Positions 53,056 through 62,455 of a stretch of DNA of 64,000 nucleotides are shown here, piece by piece. The notes under the pieces are model-generated. The model did no database searches and had not been told where the DNA came from. It was given only the letters and a program-made list of their open reading frames with translations. The stretch is from Caryophanales bacterium. GTDB lineage: Bacteria > Bacillota > Bacilli > Exiguobacteriales > Exiguobacteriaceae. Within the stretch, counting starts at the first letter, position 1. Each line of letters opens with the position of its first letter. Location of the stretch: assembly GCA_902363455.1 (NCBI GenBank), contig CABJAC010000003.1:186001-250000 (forward strand), given 5' to 3'. A program made the translations under genes and the position numbers.

Positions 53056-53135
53056 CTATAAAACCTCCTAATGGTATTCAGCTGTTTTGTGTGCATACCT
53101 TCTTATTTTACACAGTTCCGTCACATTTAGAAATG

Positions 53136-53198
53136 AAAAACGCCTAACAAACTCAGTCTGTCCTTTCAGATGTGACAGAATTGATTTGTTAGACGTCT
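53136..53198 (-). terminator. addAB terminator
   Basis: CTAACAAA (53144-53151) pairs with TTTGTTAG (53185-53192), enclosing an inner CTGTC/GACAG stem; on the minus strand the structure ends in a T-rich tract. Confidence 0.78.
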
Positions 53199-53203
53199 TT
53201 GGG

Positions 53204-56200
53204 TTAATAAATTTCAATCACTTCATGAAGAGCAAAAGCATAAATCAATTTTTTACTGATCTTAATTTTTAAAATAGCTTCCAACGCTTCTTGGTACAAA
53301 TTCAGTTGTGTCGCATAACGTTCACGCAGAAGATCTGCTTGCGCTTGTCCGGCAGATGCTTCAAATACTTGATCGGATTTATAATCCAATAAAATATATG
53401 TCTCTTCATCGCGAATCAAACAGTCCACGATCCCCTGCATGACAGCTTGATCGTCCGGACCATGCCAATCCGTCCGGAATCGCGATGCATCAATTTTGTA
53501 CGTGAAAGGCAACTCCCGGTATACATCCCCCGTTTTTAATCGTTTCTCCAGTAACTGTCCAATCTCGGAAGAGAAAAACATCGTTAATTCCGGTAATGCG
53601 TCCTGCATCGTCCGGGCTTCCACAGCGGATATCCGTTCCGCTTGTTCCCATTCAAGAATTTGATCGTCCACTGAACGTCCCGGTTCATACAATTGCATTG
53701 CCAAGTGAAGAACCGTTCCGCGTTCTGCTCCGGTTAATGTCGGTCCTAAAAATTGAGGTGTCCGGAAATATGTTGCTTGCCGGTGGGTCGATTCAAATGC
53801 CGCCCGCTCCAGTTGTTCCGTCCGCTTCAGTTCCGTTACGGTCTGTTTTGCTGCTGTATCTGTCGCCATCTGACGTGGATACTGATACGTAAAGGCTGCT
53901 TGAATTTTCTCTTTTAACGAATCGTCACCTTCAAAATTAATTTTTTCGAGGACACGGACATGTTCGAGCTGATCAATCATCTTCGTCAGTTCTTGATAAG
54001 GTGCGATGTCTTCAAGCGACATGACACGCAGAGACCAGTCATGCTGCTCACCGGACAAGTGATGACGAAGAACGGCAGGAGACACCCAGTCGGCATACGT
54101 TTTAGCATTTCTTCGGTCCATTTCAGGTAAAAGTAATTCATCAAGCGGTTGATCCCGCCATTTGGCCAGTTGATCTTCCAACTCTTTAATGACCCCCACC
54201 AGAATCAATTTTTCTTTTGCACGTGTCATCGCTACATAGAGGACACGCATTTCTTCCGCTTTCATCTCACGGTCCATTTCTCGTCGAATGACTTCTTTTA
54301 GGAGTGTGCCGGAACGCAGACGCTTGACCGGATCAATTGCATCCAAGGCAATACCGTATGTTTTATGCAATTGGATAGCTTGAATTTGATCCTGCTTATT
54401 AAATTGTTTCCCCAATTGACTGACAATCGTCACCGGAAACTCGAGTCCCTTTGACTGATGGATCGTCATGATTCGAACAACATCTTCATCCTCACCAAGC
54501 GATCGGGCTTCTGAAAAGTCTTCTCCCCGCTCGACCAAACGCTGAATCAAACGTAAGAATCGGTATAACCCCCGATATCCGGAAGTCTCATATTGGTGAG
54601 CTCGTTCGTAAAGCGCATTTAAGTTCGCCTGACGACTTCGTCCACCATTTAAACAACCGACATATTCAAAGTATCCCGTCTGGTCAAATAAAGAGCGAAT
54701 GAGACTCGAAAGCGATTTACCGCGAGCTTCTGTCCGCCAAGCTTGCAATTTTTGCAAGGCTTCATCGATTCGCATTCCAAGCGGTGTCTGTTCTTTTGCT
54801 ACTACTACCGCTGCTTCATAAAAAGAAGTGTCCTTCGACTTCGCACGAATACGTCCTAAATCCTGATCGGTCAGTCCAAAAATCGGTGATCGCAAAACAC
54901 TTGCAAATGGAATATCTTGCAACGGATTATCAATCGTCTTGAGCAACGACATCATAATCTGAATTTCAGTTGCTTGGAAGTAACCGCCTGTCGTGTCTGC
55001 GTAAACCGGTAGTTCATATTGTTCAAAGACATCAACGAGTGCCTGTACTCGTTTTCCTCTTGACCGGACAAGTACAACAATGTCACGGTATTCACATTTC
55101 CGAAATCGATTTTGCTTGGCATCGAAGACCAAATACGGATGGTCATCGTTCACCATTTCAAGAATGCGTGTCGCAATGACTTGTGCCTCCAGCTCTTCTT
55201 TATTGGTCTCTGTTTGATTTACTAACAGCAATTCCGGTGCTACTTGGTCTGATTCGACATATCCGAGATTACCCAGTCGCAAATATGCGGCTTCATCATA
55301 ATCGATTTCACCGACTGCTTCATCCATGACTTGACGGAAGATATGATTCGTCCCGTCCAGCACCTCCAACCGACTCCGGAAATTTTTTGTCAAATCAATG
55401 CGTGTTCCGATTTCCGTTTGCTGGAACCGTTTAAATTTATCAAGAAACAACCCCGGTTCCGCATGACGAAACTTATAAATCGATTGTTTGACATCACCGA
55501 CCATAAATAAATTCCCCGTCGCTTCATCCGATTTCGAAACGAGTTGTAAAATTCGCTCCTGTACTTCGTTCGTATCCTGATATTCATCCACTAATACTTC
55601 GATGAAACGTTCTTGAAGGAGACGAGCAACGTCTGTCGCCTCCCCGTCTTCTTCCAGCACGGCCAAGGCAAAATGTTCAAGGTCAGAGAAGTCAACGATT
55701 CCCCGTTGCTGTTTGGCTTCCAAATATGCTTTTGAAAAACTTCGGACGAGCGCGACAATCATTTGGACATGTCCCAGTTGAGAACGCAAATCCTCAAGGT
55801 AATCGACACCATCTTTTTCAATAAATACATCACGCATCTTTTTTAACTCGCTGACTAGACGGGTCCGCTCTGTCTGAAAAATTTTCATTTCTTCGTCTCC
55901 ACGGATCCCTTTCCATCGTCCGAATTCAACAGCTTGAAAAGCCAAAGCAACCGTCGTCCAGCGATCCTTTTTCGGATCGATCGATTGAATAGGCGTGATT
56001 TCTTGTGACAACATATCTGCCATTTCTTCATATCCAGATTGTCGGAGACGATAGGCCAACTCTAAATACCGGTGAATGACAGGACGAACACGTTGCCATT
56101 CCAGTTCGAATAACCGTGTCAGCAGATCTGACTCATCTGGATCAATCGGTGGATCATACTGACTGATCAAATCCTCGTAAAAGGCTTCTGGCTTCGGCAA

Positions 56201-56752
56201 AGAACGGGAAAACCGGTAAAGATTCGAAATCAAATTCAACATCGCTTGATCGTCTCGATCCGATGTATAACTGTCAATCAGTTCATAAAATGCCGGATCT
56301 GCTTCGGCATAAAACTGCTCAAACACTTCCTCTAACACATCATCCTGCAACAGTAACAGTTCTGCCTCTTCCGCAATCCGGAATGCCGGATCAAGACCAA
56401 TCCGGTAATAGTTTTCACGTAAAATGGACAGACAAAATGAATGGATGGTTGTGATTTGGGCACGATTCATCATCTGCCGTTGCTTTTTCAGATAGATGTC
56501 GTCCGGCGTCTGCTTGATTTTTTCCTCGATGGCTTCAATGACACGTGTCTTCATCTCTTTTGCTGCCGCGTTCGTGAACGTGGCAACGAGAATCCGGTCT
56601 GCTGTCAGTGGATCTTCTTGATTGATGACACGCTGTGTCAATCGTTCGACCAAAACAGCTGTTTTACCTGACCCGGCGGCGGCAGACACTAAAATGTGCC
56701 CGCCTCTCGCCTCGATGGCCTGTTGTTGTTCCCCTGTCCATGTCACACTCAT
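53204..56752 (-). CDS. addA: ATP-dependent helicase/nuclease subunit A
   Basis: Large subunit of the RecBCD-like AddAB helicase-nuclease that processes double-strand breaks and responds to Chi. The 1182-residue protein begins with Walker A SAAAGSGKTAVLVERL (about 22-37), has motif II VDEYQDTNE (about 405), motif V/VI MTIHQSKGLEFPVTIVSQLG and RVLYVAMTRAKEKLILVG, and ends with a RecB-family nuclease domain whose active site is ILLDYKSDQV (Asp-x-Lys, about 1135). Its ATG overlaps the addB stop by four bases (ATGA). Confidence 0.98.
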   Translation of the reverse strand: MSVTWTGEQQQAIEARGGHILVSAAAGSGKTAVLVERLTQRVINQEDPLTADRILVATFTNAAAKEMKTRVIEAIEEKIKQTPDDIYLKKQRQMMNRAQITTIHSFCLSILRENYYRIGLDPAFRIAEEAELLLLQDDVLEEVFEQFYAEADPAFYELIDSYTSDRDDQAMLNLISNLYRFSRSLPKPEAFYEDLISQYDPPIDPDESDLLTRLFELEWQRVRPVIHRYLELAYRLRQSGYEEMADMLSQEITPIQSIDPKKDRWTTVALAFQAVEFGRWKGIRGDEEMKIFQTERTRLVSELKKMRDVFIEKDGVDYLEDLRSQLGHVQMIVALVRSFSKAYLEAKQQRGIVDFSDLEHFALAVLEEDGEATDVARLLQERFIEVLVDEYQDTNEVQERILQLVSKSDEATGNLFMVGDVKQSIYKFRHAEPGLFLDKFKRFQQTEIGTRIDLTKNFRSRLEVLDGTNHIFRQVMDEAVGEIDYDEAAYLRLGNLGYVESDQVAPELLLVNQTETNKEELEAQVIATRILEMVNDDHPYLVFDAKQNRFRKCEYRDIVVLVRSRGKRVQALVDVFEQYELPVYADTTGGYFQATEIQIMMSLLKTIDNPLQDIPFASVLRSPIFGLTDQDLGRIRAKSKDTSFYEAAVVVAKEQTPLGMRIDEALQKLQAWRTEARGKSLSSLIRSLFDQTGYFEYVGCLNGGRSRQANLNALYERAHQYETSGYRGLYRFLRLIQRLVERGEDFSEARSLGEDEDVVRIMTIHQSKGLEFPVTIVSQLGKQFNKQDQIQAIQLHKTYGIALDAIDPVKRLRSGTLLKEVIRREMDREMKAEEMRVLYVAMTRAKEKLILVGVIKELEDQLAKWRDQPLDELLLPEMDRRNAKTYADWVSPAVLRHHLSGEQHDWSLRVMSLEDIAPYQELTKMIDQLEHVRVLEKINFEGDDSLKEKIQAAFTYQYPRQMATDTAAKQTVTELKRTEQLERAAFESTHRQATYFRTPQFLGPTLTGAERGTVLHLAMQLYEPGRSVDDQILEWEQAERISAVEARTMQDALPELTMFFSSEIGQLLEKRLKTGDVYRELPFTYKIDASRFRTDWHGPDDQAVMQGIVDCLIRDEETYILLDYKSDQVFEASAGQAQADLLRERYATQLNLYQEALEAILKIKISKKLIYAFALHEVIEIY

Positions 56753-59700
56753 TCTGTCTCCTCCTTCAATCGTTCTAATACTTCTTTTTCCGACAAGGAA
56801 TCGAGTTTTCGATAGTCATTTCCAAGCGACTGATCAAATTGACAGACAGAACGGTACTCACAAAACGTGCACGGTGTTCGTTCATGATAATCAAACGGAT
56901 CAATGGCGATATCACCTTCATACATCGATTGACTACTCGTCTTCAATTCATCCCAGGCGTAATCCATCAAAGCGTTTAACTGTTCTTCCTTCACAACGCC
57001 TTTTGTATGGGATTTATGAAGACCCGTCTTCGTAAACGTTACTTTGACGAGTGGTGATTTTTTTCGTTCATCGTAGGCAATCTGATCCATTGCCCGTAAC
57101 ACCTCATCATTTTCTACGATTACTCCTTGCATTTGATACGATTCAAGGAGAAGACGATTCCGTTCGATGTCGTCCGCAGATAAATCGCCCCGTAACATTG
57201 GATTTTTCACATGGAAATACAAAGCTCCGGCCGGTTTCGCCTGCTGATTGAACAGGACTTCTGATTGTTCAACGACAGTTTTTAAATACAGCAACATTTG
57301 AATGGCTAATCCGTAGTAGATTTCAGCGAAATCCAGTTCCTTCGCACTCGATTTATAATCGACGATCCGGACGTATAACTGGTCGCCGATCGTTGCCTGA
57401 TCGACCCGATCGATTCGCCCCGTGAATTCAATTTCAGTCCCGTCCGGTAACGTAAACCGAAGTGGCGGGAACATCGCATTACCAAAACTGATTTCAAACA
57501 AGTCCGGTTCAAAATCAGACCGTTCTGCTTGTTTGACGAGCATTTTTGCAGTTTGCTCAACTACATCGGTCAATTTTTTCTTGATATATCCAAAACGATT
57601 CGAACTCATCAAAATGGCATTTTGAATCTCCGGTGTCACTTTTTCGACCGCCTGTTTCGCAAGATCACTGCAGTACTGATCATCCAGATCCCGCCATCGT
57701 TTCCCCGAATCCTTGATGTTCACCGATACATCATTCAGTGCCCCATGGAAGAGATTTCCGATATCAGGCGCCTCGAATTTATAGAGTTTTCGTTCCTTTA
57801 ATCGTAAACCATACCGTGCGAAATGTTTATAAGAGCAGGCATTGTACGTTTCAAACCGTGAAACACTGGCTTTGATCGTATCCCCGTACAATGTGCGTGC
57901 CAAATCATCAGTCAATGCTTCTGCCTGATTTTGATAAAACAATGCATGTGAAAATAATGCCATCCGTTCCCGCCCACGACCGTTCTCAAGCAAGAGGTTA
58001 TAGACGTCGAACCAAGATTGTTGAATCGGATAACGACGCTGTAAGCGTCTCAGTTCGATTGCTGTCGCGGCGGCGGCACGTTCCGGACTCGTCACGAACT
58101 GCAACTGATCATTTGGTGCATGATCACCCGCTTCGGCAAAAGAAGTTTTAACAGGACGATCTTGCAACAGTTGACGTTTGATTTGTTTGACGACCGATGC
58201 CGGCTGAAGCGCTTTGCCGTCCTCATCCACAAGTGCATAACTAATGTGAAGGGCATCACTTGGAGCGGTCACTCCTTGATACAGATAATACAGTTCATCA
58301 TCAAACACATCTAATGACGCTTTACCGACGGGAATTCCTTGATCATGTAAAAAATCATGATCGCCTTCTGATAATAATTTGGACTGATCCTCGACAAGCG
58401 GAATCAGACCGTCGTTCGCACCAAGCAGGAAAACGACTTTTACTTGCTGCAGACGTCCCCGGACATAGTCCGTTGCAATGACCTGATCAAGCGAAGGAGG
58501 CACAAGGGAAAAACGGAGGCTTTCCAGTCCGGTCTCAACCATTTGAATAAACAGTTCCGTCGTCAACACCGTCTCGGGTGCCGCTGCTTCCAATTGTTCA
58601 AACAGATGCAGGACCGCTTCATATACTTGATCATGTTCCCGCACCTGACTGAGCTCGTTGACCTCCAGTGCTTGTTGTTTCCAAACCGTCAAACGGTCGG
58701 TCAAGCGATGCTCCTCTAAAAAGCGGTAAAGAGACCGTGTATACTCACTCATCGTTTTTGAAGACTTGAATCGTTTCTCAAGCGGTTCAATAGCATCTAG
58801 TACAAATTGACGCCACTCGTTTAACTCACGTTCCTCCTGCAATTCTGCATCCGTCAAACTGACTTCATCCGCCAGCCGGCGTTTTAATTGCCAAGGTTTT
58901 TTCCACATGGAACCTTTAATGCCCCGCTCGAGGACAAACGTTTCTAAACGATCAAGCGCTAAACGAGAATCCGCTGCTGGAAGTGGAATTAATTCCGTTT
59001 TCAGTAGTCGGAACACAGATTCTTCACGGTAACCGGTCAATACGATATCAAGGACGGCATGTACCAATTCGACAATCGGATGATGTACCATGGACTCCCG
59101 TTGATCGAGAAAATAAGGAACATCATACAAACGAAAAGCCCGTTCCAAATGATCAGCGTACGGTTCAAGATGGCGTACAAGAAACGCAATCTCGTTAAAA
59201 CGGTATCCTTGTCCACGTACTAACTCAATGGTTTTTCGAACAGCAGCTTCCGTCTCGACTTGACGATTGACCGCTGCTGAAATTGTGACACCTTCCACTT
59301 CTTCATCCGTTGCCGGGTATCCCGGTGACAACAAGGCCTGTTCAAGATGCCGTAACCCCGCCGTTTGAAATTTATAAGCATCCGTATAATGAATTTCTTC
59401 GTGGTCAATCCGCCGTTCTGTCATCTGCTCGATCAATTGCATGTAGCAGCGTTGTGATACGCCAAAATCAGACTGCTTGGCGTAGATGTCTCCAACATCA
59501 AGTGTAAAACTGAGATGCATCTCTTGTGTCAGCTCCATCAATCGAAGCAGAACCTGCTGTTCTTGTAAGGAAAATTCATAAAAACCATCAACGAATACCG
59601 TGACTTCTTGCAGACTGGCTTTCGGCAGTAAATCAATCAATGTCGTAAAATAATCGTCGGCATGAAGCGCCTTGTCCGCAATCCGTTCAGTAAAACGTTC

Positions 59701-60180
59701 ATAAATCAGCGCCAAATCATTGATTTTAGGCGATCGCTCGGGTGAGGCACTACTGATTTTACGCAACATATCCGGCTCGACCAACGAACGTTTGAACGAT
59801 GCAATCAGCTCGTCTAATCCTTTATAGAATCCCGGCATGTTTTTGGTCCGCTTAAAGATCTTTAGTTCTTCTTCTGCCTCTTCTACAACTTGACGCAGTA
59901 ACAACTGTGTTCCGGTCTCATCTAAAAAAGGGATCGCTTGATTTCCATGATCCCGTAAAATATGGAATGCAAAACGTCGTAAACTCATGACTTCCATTCG
60001 TACAAGACCGGATAACCGCGGATCCGTCGCGAGACGCCGCTCCATCTCAAATGACATTTGATCCGGTACAAGTAGATACATTGATGGTCCTAACGGTTGT
60101 TTACTGAGGATCTCCACGATACGTTCGATGAATGTAGTCGTCTTACCTGTACCGGCACGACCTAAGTGCATATAATTCAT
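56749..60180 (-). CDS. addB: ATP-dependent helicase/nuclease subunit B
   Basis: Chi-recognising subunit of AddAB, 1143 residues. Walker A LGRAGTGKTTTFIER at the N-terminus (about 7-20), an inactivated helicase body, and a C-terminal nuclease domain with VRIVDYKSSAKELDF (Asp-x-Lys). The Fe-S cluster cysteines are all visible: one in ETYNACSYKHFARYGL (about residue 780) and three in RTPCTFCEYRSVCQF (about 1105), spaced C-x2-C-x5-C. First gene of addBA; the promoter must lie in 60181-60300. Confidence 0.98.
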   Translation of the reverse strand: MNYMHLGRAGTGKTTTFIERIVEILSKQPLGPSMYLLVPDQMSFEMERRLATDPRLSGLVRMEVMSLRRFAFHILRDHGNQAIPFLDETGTQLLLRQVVEEAEEELKIFKRTKNMPGFYKGLDELIASFKRSLVEPDMLRKISSASPERSPKINDLALIYERFTERIADKALHADDYFTTLIDLLPKASLQEVTVFVDGFYEFSLQEQQVLLRLMELTQEMHLSFTLDVGDIYAKQSDFGVSQRCYMQLIEQMTERRIDHEEIHYTDAYKFQTAGLRHLEQALLSPGYPATDEEVEGVTISAAVNRQVETEAAVRKTIELVRGQGYRFNEIAFLVRHLEPYADHLERAFRLYDVPYFLDQRESMVHHPIVELVHAVLDIVLTGYREESVFRLLKTELIPLPAADSRLALDRLETFVLERGIKGSMWKKPWQLKRRLADEVSLTDAELQEERELNEWRQFVLDAIEPLEKRFKSSKTMSEYTRSLYRFLEEHRLTDRLTVWKQQALEVNELSQVREHDQVYEAVLHLFEQLEAAAPETVLTTELFIQMVETGLESLRFSLVPPSLDQVIATDYVRGRLQQVKVVFLLGANDGLIPLVEDQSKLLSEGDHDFLHDQGIPVGKASLDVFDDELYYLYQGVTAPSDALHISYALVDEDGKALQPASVVKQIKRQLLQDRPVKTSFAEAGDHAPNDQLQFVTSPERAAAATAIELRRLQRRYPIQQSWFDVYNLLLENGRGRERMALFSHALFYQNQAEALTDDLARTLYGDTIKASVSRFETYNACSYKHFARYGLRLKERKLYKFEAPDIGNLFHGALNDVSVNIKDSGKRWRDLDDQYCSDLAKQAVEKVTPEIQNAILMSSNRFGYIKKKLTDVVEQTAKMLVKQAERSDFEPDLFEISFGNAMFPPLRFTLPDGTEIEFTGRIDRVDQATIGDQLYVRIVDYKSSAKELDFAEIYYGLAIQMLLYLKTVVEQSEVLFNQQAKPAGALYFHVKNPMLRGDLSADDIERNRLLLESYQMQGVIVENDEVLRAMDQIAYDERKKSPLVKVTFTKTGLHKSHTKGVVKEEQLNALMDYAWDELKTSSQSMYEGDIAIDPFDYHERTPCTFCEYRSVCQFDQSLGNDYRKLDSLSEKEVLERLKEETE

Positions 60181-60390
60181 ACTGCTCCCGGGTTAAGTCT
60201 TTTCCCCGACAATATGCCTTTGGGAAAAACTCACCCTCACCTCCCTTGTCTATTAGCTGGAAACGGTTCGTTTATTTGCTGCTTCTATGTAATATCATCT
60301 CACAAATGCGAACGAATGTCCGCTTTTAAAAGATATATTTTTTCATTGCTCTGTCTAGTTTAAATCATTTTCAAATTCACCTGTATGCCG

Positions 60391-60420
60391 TTGCAAAAAG
60401 CGGGTAAAGACTGAGATAAT
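60391..60420 (+). promoter_or_regulatory. Promoter of the truncated haemoglobin gene
   Basis: TTGCAA (60391-60396), 18-base spacer, GATAAT (60415-60420), 42 bases before the start codon. Confidence 0.62.
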
Positions 60421-60461
60421 TGTTATCTTCATCAGATCCTTTCACGAAAAGAGGAACACGA

Positions 60462-60842
60462 ATGCTTTACGAAGAATTGGGTGGTCACGCCACCGTTGAA
60501 CGGCTCGTCCAGTGCTTTTATGATCGTGTTTATGAGGACGATGTACTTCGTCCTTTGTTCCCGCCCGATCGTACCCATGTCGAACACGCTCAAATTAAGT
60601 TTTTAACCCAGCTCACAGGTGGTCCAAAACAATACGACTCCTACGATCCACGCCTGAATCTTGCAATGATCCATCGTCTATTACCGATTCAACATACGCA
60701 TGCCCTACGTTGGATTGAGCTGATGACATTGACGATCAAAGAGACCGTTCCGGATCCGTATGCTCGTGATCGCCTGACTGAACGACTGCAAATCGGGGCA
60801 GCGAATGTCCTTCGAATTTGTGAAGCCCATCAAAGTGAATAA
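60462..60842 (+). CDS. Group II truncated haemoglobin (YjbI-like)
   Basis: Small heme protein of 126 residues, thought to deal with oxygen or nitric oxide chemistry in the cytoplasm. LYEELGGHATVERLVQCFYDRVYEDDVLRPLFPP is the trHbO/YjbI N-terminus; FLTQLTGGPKQY follows, and the proximal His is in RHAL-type segment IQHTHALRWIELM (His about 75-77). In B. subtilis yjbI sits beside yjbH; no yjbH is adjacent here. ATG 60462 follows AAAGAGGA at 6 bases. Confidence 0.92.
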   Translation: MLYEELGGHATVERLVQCFYDRVYEDDVLRPLFPPDRTHVEHAQIKFLTQLTGGPKQYDSYDPRLNLAMIHRLLPIQHTHALRWIELMTLTIKETVPDPYARDRLTERLQIGAANVLRICEAHQSE

Positions 60843-60901
60843 GGGATTTTTCTTTCTCATCCGTACGATTCAATGTAAAATAAGGAATGGAGGCGATAAC
60901 T

Positions 60902-61243
60902 ATGACTGAAGAACAAGATAATAAAAGCGAATTGGTGAAAAATGTGCTTGAGCAAGCGGAAGCTGCAAATGCAACGGACGAGGCAGTCGAAGAAGAAAAA
61001 TCCGACGAGCAAAAACGTCTGGAACACATTCGGGCACTCGTTACGCTTGAACGTGGATCTGATTATTACCGCGTCGTATTCTACGATGATCATAAACATT
61101 TGATTTTCAAAGAGTTGGATTATGATCGGGTAGAATTTGTTGGTCGTTTTTACAACGACAGTTTTGATCCTACCAACCAACAGGAATTGGAAGAAATTTC
61201 TGAGAAGGCGCTTGCGACATCGATTCGAAAACGATTCTTATAA
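60902..61243 (+). CDS. Conserved-looking hypothetical protein with acidic N-terminus
   Basis: I do not recognise this family. The 113 residues have a Glu/Asp/Ala-rich, probably disordered N-terminus (about 1-48, EEQDNKSELVKNV to EEEKSDEQKR) and a compact C-terminal part (about 50-113, IRALVTLERGSDYYRVVFYDDHKHL to EISEKALATSIRKRFL) that looks like a small alpha/beta domain. No signal peptide or span. ATG 60902 has GGAGG 8 bases upstream. Follows the truncated haemoglobin gene by 59 bases and ends at a terminator, so the two may share a transcript. Confidence 0.8.
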   Translation: MTEEQDNKSELVKNVLEQAEAANATDEAVEEEKSDEQKRLEHIRALVTLERGSDYYRVVFYDDHKHLIFKELDYDRVEFVGRFYNDSFDPTNQQELEEISEKALATSIRKRFL

Positions 61244-61264
61244 GATTTTTCCCAATTCTAACAG

Positions 61265-61311
61265 AAAAGCCGTGTTTTCCTCATGATTCATGGGGAAGGC
61301 ACGGCTTTTTT
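61265..61311. terminator. Bidirectional terminator between two hypothetical genes
   Basis: AAAAGCCGTG (61265-61274) pairs with CACGGCTTTT (61300-61309), extended by TTTTCC/GGAA pairing inside; T-rich on both outputs. Confidence 0.93.
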
Positions 61312-61335
61312 ATGCACCAGTCTGGCAGTTCACGC

Positions 61336-61746
61336 TTATTTTGGTTCCGTTGAATTTCGTTTTTTCCGTCGGATGACGTAAGCCAACACACCACCGGCAA
61401 CAGCTAATCCAGTTGCCGCAAGTACAGGAAGCAGAACCTTTTTCGAAGTAATTGTTTTCTTGACTTGCTCTAAGCGGGATTCTGTCACTTCTTTTTGTGC
61501 AACTGATGCGCGACGGTTGATGGTCATGTGTTTTGCCGCATCCGTTACGACGATTCGCTTCGTCACCCAACGACGGTTCCCGGCATCATCTACAATCAGC
61601 TGACGGGCGCGTTTGACGCCCTTGACACGTTTACCCGGAGTATTTTCCGGACGAACAATCCGTGAGCTAATAAAACGACGACCACCATTTACGCCAAATC
61701 CGGGTTGTAATTTTCTTCTGTTTAACCATTCATATGATTCATTCAT
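61336..61746 (-). CDS. Hypothetical basic protein with a C-terminal membrane span
   Basis: Unrecognised. The 136 residues are strongly basic in the first 100 (RRKLQPGFGVNGGRRF, RPENTPGKRVKGVKRAR), then have one hydrophobic helix (VLLPVLAATGLAVAGGVLAYVI, about 107-128) and a basic tail RRKKRN, so the bulk may bind nucleic acid or anionic polymer at the membrane. The likely ATG at 61746 is 26 bases from the SD (GGAGG, 61773-61777), but a perfect 7-bp hairpin fills the space and shortens the effective gap to 8 bases. A GTG at 61773 (145 aa) lies within the SD and is less likely. Confidence 0.7.
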   Translation of the reverse strand: MNESYEWLNRRKLQPGFGVNGGRRFISSRIVRPENTPGKRVKGVKRARQLIVDDAGNRRWVTKRIVVTDAAKHMTINRRASVAQKEVTESRLEQVKKTITSKKVLLPVLAATGLAVAGGVLAYVIRRKKRNSTEPK

Positions 61747-61751
61747 TGTGC

Positions 61752-61777
61752 AGCGGTCTTTTGACCGCTTCACCTCC
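61752..61777 (-). promoter_or_regulatory. SD with intervening hairpin
   Basis: On the minus strand GGGAGGTGA is followed by AGCGGTC-AAAA-GACCGCT (61769-61752) and then GCACA-ATG. With the hairpin folded, SD and start codon are separated by 8 unpaired bases, the normal distance; unfolded, the distance is 26 bases. Confidence 0.6.
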
Positions 61778-61850
61778 CTTTAATTCTCTCTCTCATACGC
61801 TACTTTTGTATTCGTGATTTTTAATGAAGATTCCTGTTACAATGTTCCAC

Positions 61851-62336
61851 TTATTGTACTTTATTAAACGTCATTGGCCGTTCTTCCTGAAATCTCCGTT
61901 GCATTTCATACGCTAATTCCAGTGTTTTGATCCGTTGTCGCTCAATGCTGTAAGCGGAAGCATCGGTCGAAATCCGTTGTCCTGTCTGAAATTCGACTTG
62001 AACCGTATCCCCCTTTTTTTGAACAGTTTTCATCTGCTTAAAATTAATCCAGACACATTCTGCTTTTTCCTTAGCAGTGGTCGGGAAAAAAATCGTCTGG
62101 GCTTTCCAATCAATCAAAACCGGTGTTTTTCGATTCGGTCCTAAAATATGACGGGCTGCCTCAATCCGTCCCCGCATAGAGGAACCGAAATATAAACAGG
62201 ATTCTTCAATCAACTTAATGGGATGACCTTCTAACACTACTTCCGATTGTTCTTGAATAAGTAAGGTTTGCGGTTCACCGTATGGTCCATACTTAGGTAC
62301 TAAAGCTAACGTTTTTTCCGTGATTTTATGTGTCAT
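61851..62336 (-). CDS. comK: Competence transcription factor ComK-like protein
   Basis: Regulator that activates DNA-uptake genes in Bacillus. The 161-residue protein shares the ComK core: SCLYFGSSMRGRIEAARHILG matches the SCRFFGSSYAGRKAG region of B. subtilis ComK, followed by PVLIDWKAQTIFFPTTAKEKAECVWINF (seen in segments) against PPIMVDPSNQIFLFPT and CGWISHVHV. It stops about 30 residues earlier than the 192-residue B. subtilis protein and lacks the FMLYPK segment recognised by MecA. SD GGAG lies 8 bases before the ATG. Monocistronic; no clear K-box seen upstream. Confidence 0.88.
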   Translation of the reverse strand: MTHKITEKTLALVPKYGPYGEPQTLLIQEQSEVVLEGHPIKLIEESCLYFGSSMRGRIEAARHILGPNRKTPVLIDWKAQTIFFPTTAKEKAECVWINFKQMKTVQKKGDTVQVEFQTGQRISTDASAYSIERQRIKTLELAYEMQRRFQEERPMTFNKVQ

Positions 62337-62409
62337 CTTGATTGCTCCTCTCTTATATTAATTTGTTTATACCAAATTTAAATTCGCTTCGTTTACTTCC
62401 GTCGATTAT

Positions 62410-62452
62410 TTCCCGAAATAAAAAACGAGATATCTCTATCCCGTTTTTAAAG
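62410..62452 (-). terminator. Terminator after the CssS-like kinase
   Basis: On the minus strand AAAACGGGATA and TATCTCGTTTT form a stem around GAGA, followed by T-rich sequence, shortly after the kinase stop and before the comK promoter region. Confidence 0.85.
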
Positions 62453-62455
62453 ATC

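Noticed and set aside
53596..53892. Plus-strand open frame of about 98 codons inside addA
   Set aside because: Lies antisense to a well-supported helicase domain, has no SD and a low-complexity Pro/Ser composition typical of antisense frames.
60181..60390. Possible gene or RNA between addB and the haemoglobin gene
   Set aside because: Only a 65-codon frame without SD and no clear structure; most likely the promoter region of the divergent genes.
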